Shown here: one piece after another, positions 33,399 through 38,029 of the stretch
Layout: each line of letters begins with the position of its first letter
How positions within the stretch are numbered: position 1 is the first letter of the stretch
Assembly: GCA_947304355.1 (NCBI GenBank)
Contig: CAMZAX010000021.1
Location: 1-38,029, forward strand
Source: an uncultured Selenomonadales bacterium
GTDB taxonomy: Bacteria > Bacillota > Negativicutes > Selenomonadales > Selenomonadaceae
Direction: 5' to 3'
Length of the DNA stretch: 38,029 nucleotides
Made by a program: the position numbers and the translations under genes
The notes under the pieces: model-generated
The model's database searches: none
Told to the model about the DNA's origin: nothing
Seen by the model: only the letters and a program-made list of their open reading frames with translations

Positions 33399-33828
33399 AT
33401 GTCTAAGTTCAATATCCCCCCCCCCACTCGATCTGAAGCTTAACATCGCGGCGTTCGTCAAGGTTTTCGTTTTGGCGGCGTTCCTCGTCGCGGCGGTGCA
33501 ACCGTCGGCTTTCGCAGAGTGGAAAAATCTTGAAGTCGTCAATCACACGGGTTTTGACATAAAGAGACTTTACATTTCTAGCAGTGGAAGTGGAGTTTGG
33601 GGCAAAGATTTGCTTGGTAGCAAGATTTTGAAGAACGGTGACACCAAAACAATAAGTTACAATGGCGAATATCGTTATTATGATTTAAAAATCGTTTTTA
33701 TGAATGACACATATCGCGAATGGACAGGAGATCATCGGTGCGACTTCAAAAACGCTTGGAGGATGACGATTTACAATAGCGGTCGCAGGGGATCCAATGG
33801 TATGATTTTTACCGTGTCCATGAACTGA
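33399..33828 (+). pseudogene. Small secreted protein C, out of frame at a poly-C(10) tract (possibly phase-variable)
   Basis: AGGAGG precedes ATG 33399. The frame reads M-S-K-F-N-I-P-P-P and, because of ten consecutive C at 33416-33425, ends after 14 codons. With nine C the frame continues through L-D-L-K-L-N-I and a signal peptide (V-F-V-L-A-A-F-L-V-A-A) into a complete domain matching proteins A and B: V-N-H-T-G-F-D-I, L-Y-I-S-S-S-G, W-G-K-D-L-L, L-K-N-G-D, R-Y-Y-D-L-K-I-V-F, and C-D-F-K-N-A-W-R-M. The downstream part is intact to the stop at 33828. Initiation at TTG 33472 could give a shortened signal peptide. Slipped-strand phase variation is the attractive reading; an assembly error is the alternative. 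Base composition of 33565-33790 is more AT rich than the neighbours. Confidence 0.8.
33416..33425. repeat. Poly-C(10) homopolymer tract
   Basis: Ten C in a row, 17 bases into the coding region of small secreted protein C. Removing one C restores the reading frame. Confidence 0.95.
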
Positions 33829-33999
33829 ACGTGTCGGCTGATTCGTCCCAAACGAAAACCACACAAGCGGTCGCGATTCACGGCGTCTAATGACAATTGC
33901 AACTAAAAACTTTCCGAGCCGGTTTTAAGCAAATTTATCAGCGTCAACAGTCGGCGACTCAACGTCGTCGATTGAATAACCCGTCGTCAAAAAGCATTC

Positions 34000-34020
34000 G
34001 GTAATCGGGAATTACCTTTT
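34000..34020 (+). terminator. Weak terminator-like hairpin
   Basis: GGTAAT-CGGGA-ATTACC followed by TTTT. It may end the fruK transcript before the EIIABC gene; the short AT-rich stem makes this uncertain. Confidence 0.4.
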
Positions 34021-34026
34021 GTAATC

Positions 34027-34061
34027 ATTCCTCATTCCACATTCCTAATTCCTAATTGCTT
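34027..34061. repeat. Heptamer array ATTCCTN type, 5 units
   Basis: ATTCCTC, ATTCCAC, ATTCCTA, ATTCCTA, ATTGCTT are contiguous, 55 bases before the EIIABC start. Another array lies at the 3' end of the same gene. Confidence 0.85.
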
Positions 34062-34115
34062 TTTCGGCGGCGGCAGAAATTATTTATTCGTATCATTTGT
34101 AAGGAGAAGTGCACT

Positions 34116-36038
34116 ATGAGAGTTACCGATTTGCTCAAAAATGCGAGCATCGACCTCGGTGCCCACGTCAAGGACAAGCAGGACGCCATTTCGCACCTGG
34201 TTGACTTGATGGAGAAGGGCGGCAACCTCAAGGACAAGGCGCAATACAAAAAAGACGTCCTTGCTCGTGAGGCGTCCGGCACGACGGGTCTGGGCGACGG
34301 CATCGCTACGCCGCACGCCAAATCAGCCGGCGTCAAAGCACCCGGCTTGGCCGCAATGACAATCCCCGACGGCATTGACTTCCAATCAATGGACGGCAAC
34401 CCCGCGCGGTTGTTCTTCGCGATTGCGGCTCCCGACGGCGGCAACGACGAACACTTGATGATTCTGTCGAAGCTCGCCACAATGGTCATGGATCCCGACT
34501 TCAAGGAAGCTCTTATCAAGGCGACCACGAAGGAAGAGTTCCTCAAAATTATCGACGACAAGGAAGACGGCAAATTCCAAGCACCCGAAAGCGCGTCGTC
34601 CGCGCCCGTGTCCGCTGCCGACCACATTCAGATTTTGGCAGTCACGGCTTGCCCGACGGGTATCGCGCACACGTTCATGGCGGCGGAAAGTCTCGAACAA
34701 CACGCCAAGAAACGCGGCATTTCAATCAAAGTCGAAACGAACGGCTCCGGCGGCGCAAAGAACGTTTTGACTGCCGACGAAATCGCCAAAGCTGACGGCA
34801 TTATCGTCGCGGCGGACAAGAACGTCGCAATGGCTCGTTTCGACGGCAAGCACGTCGTCATAACCAAAGTCGCCGACGGTATCAACAAAGCTGATGAACT
34901 GATTGACAAGGCGTTGAGCGGCTCGGCTCCCATCTATCACGCGAAGGCGGGCGATTCTGCGGGCGACGCAGGCGGCGGCGGCGAAAACGAAAGTATCGGT
35001 CGTCAAGTCTACAAGCACCTCATGAACGGCGTCAGCCACATGTTGCCGTTCGTTATCGGCGGTGGTATCTTAATCGCTCTTGCGTTTCTGGTTGACGGCT
35101 TTTCCGTCGACTTGAACAGCTTGCCGCCCGAAGAGCGCAGTAAATTCGGCTCGATGACTCCTGTCGCCGCGACGTTCATGGGCATAGGCGGCGCGTCCTT
35201 CGGATTCATGTTACCTGTCCTGTCGGGCTTTATCGCGATGTCAATCGCTGACCGTCCCGGTTTGGCGGCGGGCTTCGTCGGCGGCGCGTTAAGTGCGTCA
35301 AACGGCTCCGGCTTCCTCGGCGCGTTACTTGCGGGTTTCCTCGCGGGCTTTATCGTCAACTGGCTCAAAAAAGCTCTCAGCTTCTTCCCGCCGTCGCTTG
35401 AAGGCACAAAACCGATTCTGTTTTATCCGTTGCTCGGCGTCCTGTTTATCGGCTTAATTTGTAACTTCGTTATCGGACCGCCTGTCGCGGGTATCAACGA
35501 GGCTCTCAAGAATACGCTTGCCAACATGGATCCTTCCGCGAAACTCTTTATGGGTGCGGTTATCGGCGGCATGATGGCTGTCGACATGGGCGGCCCTGTG
35601 AACAAGGCGGCTTACGTCACGGGTGTCGGCTTGCTTGCTGACGGCAACTACTACGTCATTGCGGCGGCTATGGCGGGCGGCATGGTTCCTCCTCTTGCGA
35701 TTGCCGTTGCGATAATTTTCTTCAAGAATAAGTTTACTAAAAATGAACAAAAAACAACGATAACTAACATAATTATGGGATTCAGTTTTATTTCAGAGGC
35801 GGCTATCCCATTTGGAGCAGGAGATCCTTTGCATGTCATTCCGGCATGTGTCGTCGGCTCGGCTATTGCAGGTGCGGGCGTCATGATGTTCGGTTGCCAA
35901 CTTATGGCTCCGCACGGCGGTATTTTCGTCGTACCCACGATTACCAATCCCGTAATGTATCTGCTTTCTATAATTGTCGGCTCGATTGTCGGCGGCGTGA
36001 TTCTCGGCTTAATCAGAAAACCAAGACCGCAGGATTAA
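34116..36038 (+). CDS. fruA: PTS fructose permease EIIABC
   Basis: The 640-residue protein takes up fructose while phosphorylating it at C1. EIIA is at 1-150 (phospho-His67 in A-T-P-H-A-K), EIIB at about 172-275 (phospho-Cys179 in A-C-P-T-G-I-A-H-T-F-M), and EIIC at about 310-635 with multiple membrane spans and the V-D-M-G-G-P-V-N-K-A-A-Y motif near 490. ATG 34116 has AAGGAG nine bases upstream; the frame extends upstream but without homology. Codons between about 35730 and 35830 are distinctly AT rich compared with the rest, yet the protein motif stays intact. The gene is flanked on both sides by heptamer arrays. It pairs functionally with fruK at 30691. Confidence 0.95.
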   Translation: MRVTDLLKNASIDLGAHVKDKQDAISHLVDLMEKGGNLKDKAQYKKDVLAREASGTTGLGDGIATPHAKSAGVKAPGLAAMTIPDGIDFQSMDGNPARLFFAIAAPDGGNDEHLMILSKLATMVMDPDFKEALIKATTKEEFLKIIDDKEDGKFQAPESASSAPVSAADHIQILAVTACPTGIAHTFMAAESLEQHAKKRGISIKVETNGSGGAKNVLTADEIAKADGIIVAADKNVAMARFDGKHVVITKVADGINKADELIDKALSGSAPIYHAKAGDSAGDAGGGGENESIGRQVYKHLMNGVSHMLPFVIGGGILIALAFLVDGFSVDLNSLPPEERSKFGSMTPVAATFMGIGGASFGFMLPVLSGFIAMSIADRPGLAAGFVGGALSASNGSGFLGALLAGFLAGFIVNWLKKALSFFPPSLEGTKPILFYPLLGVLFIGLICNFVIGPPVAGINEALKNTLANMDPSAKLFMGAVIGGMMAVDMGGPVNKAAYVTGVGLLADGNYYVIAAAMAGGMVPPLAIAVAIIFFKNKFTKNEQKTTITNIIMGFSFISEAAIPFGAGDPLHVIPACVVGSAIAGAGVMMFGCQLMAPHGGIFVVPTITNPVMYLLSIIVGSIVGGVILGLIRKPRPQD

Positions 36039-36070
36039 TGCGCAGTGCGTAATGCGTAATGCGCAATGAA
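36036..36070. repeat. Heptamer array TAATGCG type, 5 units
   Basis: TAATGCG, CAGTGCG, TAATGCG, TAATGCG, CAATGAA begin at the fruA stop codon. A 23-base segment is identical to the reverse complement of the array at 28930-28957. Confidence 0.9.
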
Positions 36071-36084
36071 TTCGGAATAAAAAA

Positions 36085-36121
36085 CGGCGGCAGGCTCAAA
36101 AGCTTGTCGCCGAATTTTTTT
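36085..36121. terminator. Bidirectional terminator after fruA
   Basis: CGGCGGCAGGCT-CAAA-AGCTTGTCGCCG forms a 12-bp stem with two wobbles, followed by AA and seven T; A-rich on the other side. It also serves the converging GIY-YIG gene. Confidence 0.85.
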
Positions 36122-36134
36122 GCGTTGAAAGACA

Positions 36135-37241
36135 TTAACCGTCGTCGCGTTGCATAAGATATTCTGCGGGCTTGCCAAGAATCTCCGAAAGTTTTTGCCA
36201 CTGCGCGTCCGTAAATTTTTTCTTGCCGCTCATTTTTTCGGAAATTGATTGATGAGTCACGCCCAAAATTTTGCCGAGGTCGGTGTAGGATATGTTCTGC
36301 TTTTGCAGTTCTTTTGCCAGATTTTTGAAGGAAGTTTTGCCGCGATTTGAGGGTACCATTATTTGCCCGTCGTCGCGTGCAAGCAAATATTCCGCAGGCA
36401 TTCCGAAAATCTCAACGAGTTTGTTAATGTCCTTACGCGTGAAACGCCGCTCACCGAGCATTTTGCGCGAAAGATTTGCTTGCGATATGGCAAGGAGTAC
36501 TGCCAAGTTTCTGTACGAAATGAACCGCTTTGCCATCTCCGCCAAAAGATTTTTGTAGGGGGAATCGCCGCGATTGTTTTCCGAGAAGGTCATTCTGTCT
36601 TTGTCTTTGTGGTGCTTACCGAAGAACGGATTTTTTTCGCCGCTCCTGGACGCCAACACCAACGGCTTGCCGTCCGTGCGTGAAAACAGATATTCGGCGG
36701 GCTTGTCGAAAAATGCAACGAACTTGTCGACGTCGTCCTCCGTGAACTGAAGTTTGTCCCGCATTTTCATTGAAAGCGCGCTTTGCGTCATACCAACGAG
36801 TTTGGCAAACGCCCCATAAGAAAGTTGACGTTCAAGCATTTCGTTCAATAAATTTTGATACGGCGTGTCAGCGCGTTTCGCGTCCGCCATTTTTACGGTC
36901 GACTCTGGGGGGATGTGCTTGCCGAACCAATAATTGTCTTCGCCCGTAAGTACCGGATCTCTGTCGCCGCCTTCGGTGCGATTGTAACCGTTAGGGTATT
37001 TGGTGTCGCGGTATTTAATGAAATGCCGTTCCCAAAAATCGAGTTCCTCTCTGGTGTAGCAAACCTTCAAAATTACGATAACGAACATGTCTGCGCCGTG
37101 AGCCTGAATCATACTGCCGACGAGAGTATCGGCACATGCGTGCTCCCTGAAACGCACTTCGATCGGGCGCGTCGTCTGCCCGATGTACTCAAAATCATTG
37201 GTGCAGTCGATTAGGTCGTAAATTACTCCGGGCTCTTCCAT
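36135..37241 (-). CDS. GIY-YIG nuclease with NUMOD3 motifs and three HTH repeats
   Basis: The 368-residue protein starts with a GIY-YIG nuclease domain (1-92): V-I-Y at 6-8, Y-I-G at 19-21, Arg in R-P-I-E-V-R, Glu71 in F-W-E-R-H-F, and N-G-Y-N near 84-87. NUMOD3-type DNA-binding motifs follow (G-E-D-N-Y-W-F-G-K-H near 100 and G-E-K-N-P-F-F-G-K-H near 205). Three Cro/C1-like helix-turn-helix repeats of about 66 residues each occupy about 126-190, 230-295 and 303-368, each ending P-A-E-Y-L-x-x-R-x-D-G. This is the build of a homing-type endonuclease with extended DNA recognition, but it is free-standing, not inside an intron or intein. ATG 37241 follows AGGCGGA. It is divergent from the promoter at 37262. 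A regulator or defence role is also possible. Confidence 0.85.
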   Translation of the reverse strand: MEEPGVIYDLIDCTNDFEYIGQTTRPIEVRFREHACADTLVGSMIQAHGADMFVIVILKVCYTREELDFWERHFIKYRDTKYPNGYNRTEGGDRDPVLTGEDNYWFGKHIPPESTVKMADAKRADTPYQNLLNEMLERQLSYGAFAKLVGMTQSALSMKMRDKLQFTEDDVDKFVAFFDKPAEYLFSRTDGKPLVLASRSGEKNPFFGKHHKDKDRMTFSENNRGDSPYKNLLAEMAKRFISYRNLAVLLAISQANLSRKMLGERRFTRKDINKLVEIFGMPAEYLLARDDGQIMVPSNRGKTSFKNLAKELQKQNISYTDLGKILGVTHQSISEKMSGKKKFTDAQWQKLSEILGKPAEYLMQRDDG

Positions 37242-37261
37242 AATATCATTCCGCCTTTCGT

Positions 37262-37290
37262 TTGACAGCACGGCGCGTGCGTTGTAAAAT
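37262..37290 (+). promoter_or_regulatory. Promoter upstream of the small membrane protein and trpE
   Basis: TTGACA (37262-37267), 17-base spacer, TAAAAT (37285-37290) preceded by TTG. The leader to ATG 37425 is about 125 bases; no clear attenuator hairpin was seen in it. Confidence 0.8.
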
Positions 37291-37424
37291 CAAAATGTGT
37301 TTTTTCCGCAAGCTCTTCGTGTTTGGTTGGTTGTTTCCAGGTCAATCTTAACACGCAGAGCTTTTTCCGTCAAACGAACTTTTCAACAAATAAAGCGGTT
37401 ATTTCAGTCAAGGGGGTCGCTAAC

Positions 37425-37724
37425 ATGAGAAGCATTCTGGCAATAATCTCGCTCGTCGGCTTGATGGTTATAGGTTTACTCGTGTACAGCATGTCGACAT
37501 CGGTGGACGAAATGGAGCAGACCGCAACCAATTACAAGCAAGGCGTCAAGCAAGAACTTTCGGCGAAGACCAAGGAACTCGCCAAGCCCGTGCTTGACAA
37601 GCTCGGCGTCGACGTTGACATCGACAAAGTAAGCACGGACGATCTGAACGTCGTCAAGCAAAAGATTGAGGAAGCAAGCAGTGCCGTCAACGAGGCGACC
37701 AAGCAAATCGGCGGCGCGAAGTAA
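37425..37724 (+). CDS. Small membrane-anchored protein, 99 aa
   Basis: ATG 37425 follows AAGGGGG by about nine bases. The product has one N-terminal membrane span (about 4-22) and a charged, helical remainder (E, K, D, Q rich, with A-K-T-K-E-L-A-K and E-E-A-S-S-A-V-N-E-A), predicted to form a coiled coil. I recognise no family. It is the first gene after a strong promoter, and trpE begins 13 bases after its stop, so it heads the trp operon. It contains no tryptophan, so it is not a leader peptide. Confidence 0.75.
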   Translation: MRSILAIISLVGLMVIGLLVYSMSTSVDEMEQTATNYKQGVKQELSAKTKELAKPVLDKLGVDVDIDKVSTDDLNVVKQKIEEASSAVNEATKQIGGAK

Positions 37725-37737
37725 GGAGTTGTTCAGT

Positions 37738-38029
37738 TTGATTAGAATTACCCCCGCGCTCGAAGAATTTCAAGCCTTCGCGCAGACTTCAAACCTGATA
37801 GCCGTCAGCGCGGACATCAACACCGATTTGGATACGCCCGTCTCGATTTTCTACAAACTGGTCGGCGACGGGCGCGGCTTTATTTTGGAATCGGTCGACA
37901 CCACGCAACAGGCCTTCGGAAGATTTTCTTTCGTCGGCGCGGAGCCGTTCGTTGAGTTGCAAGTTTTCAAATCCAAGCTCATGATTCGCGACGGCGACTT
38001 GATGAAATGCATTGACGGCGCACCCGTCG
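37738..38029 (+). CDS. trpE: Anthranilate synthase component I, N-terminal part (runs off the window)
   Basis: The start TTG 37738 is set by AAGGAG about nine bases upstream. The 97 visible codons give I-T-P-A-L-E-E-F, D-L-D-T-P-V-S-I-F-Y-K-L, F-I-L-E-S-V-D and G-R-F-S-F-V-G-A-E-P, the N-terminal signature of TrpE, where L-E-S and the nearby residues form the tryptophan feedback site. TrpE with TrpG makes anthranilate from chorismate in tryptophan synthesis. Its catalytic C-terminal domain lies beyond the window. PabB is a possible alternative but the E-S and T-P-V patterns favour TrpE. Confidence 0.88.
   Translation, partial: MIRITPALEEFQAFAQTSNLIAVSADINTDLDTPVSIFYKLVGDGRGFILESVDTTQQAFGRFSFVGAEPFVELQVFKSKLMIRDGDLMKCIDGAPV

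Noticed and set aside
36013..36201. 62-codon minus-strand frame with L-R-I-T-H-Y-A-L-R-I
   Set aside because: It is only the translation of the heptamer array and terminator after fruA.
37295..37351. Short frame with one Trp codon in the leader before the trp operon
   Set aside because: It would begin at about the transcription start without a ribosome binding site, has a single Trp, and no terminator/antiterminator pair follows.
1..38029. CRISPR array
   Set aside because: The only tandem repeats are 7-base units without spacers.

Overview
The window reads as chromosomal DNA of a Gram-negative-envelope Firmicute, most likely a Negativicute (Selenomonas-like). Evidence: Firmicute-type Shine-Dalgarno sequences (AAGGAGG, AAGGGGG) and many TTG starts occur beside outer-membrane functions (TolC-type channel, periplasmic adaptor, phosphoethanolamine-transferase-like enzyme). 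The genus is an inference; no rRNA or marker gene here settles it.

Layout. 37-6075 (minus): a three-module family 2 glycosyltransferase broken by a frameshift, an EptA-like transferase and a DASS-type dicarboxylate transporter. 6147-9155: a small protein, a vWA-like lipoprotein, ilvN, and a lipoprotein with solute-binding half-domains in swapped order. 9224-11324: ilvB and a 30-residue membrane peptide locus resembling a type I toxin. 11368-16501: comF and the carAB operon. 16510-16917: a triple-hairpin element abutting a truncated brnT toxin and a probable brnA antitoxin. 16914-21756 (minus): comEC downstream of what looks like a decayed type I Zorya anti-phage system: zorA intact, zorB cut after about 89 codons and joined to the 3' part of a zorD-like SNF2 helicase-Mrr nuclease gene, with zorC missing. 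21774-25143 (minus): an orphan histidine kinase, a phosphodiesterase, rdgB and rph. 25304-27530: wecA and wecB, making and using UDP-sugar and lipid-linked precursors for surface polysaccharide. 27590: tRNA-Thr(CGU). 27768-30480 (minus): efflux adaptor, TolC and TatA. 30691-36038: a fructose locus (fruK, an EIIAB protein without EIIC, three small related secreted proteins, full EIIABC). 36135-37241 (minus): a GIY-YIG/NUMOD3 protein with three HTH repeats. 37425-38029: a small membrane protein followed by the start of trpE.

The genes that cooperate are: ilvB with ilvN (acetolactate synthase), carA with carB (carbamoyl phosphate), rph-rdgB-phosphodiesterase (one operon with a clear promoter and terminator), wecA with wecB, tolC with the adaptor, and fruK with the two PTS proteins (fructose uptake to fructose-1,6-bisphosphate).

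The most notable signals are the Zorya deletion remnant, a poly-C(10) tract that puts a secreted-protein gene out of frame (C9 restores it), short tandem heptamer arrays at six gene edges (one inside a lipoprotein signal peptide), the brnTA remnant, and the GIY-YIG protein with triplicated HTH. Stretches of more than 300 bases without a gene were not found.
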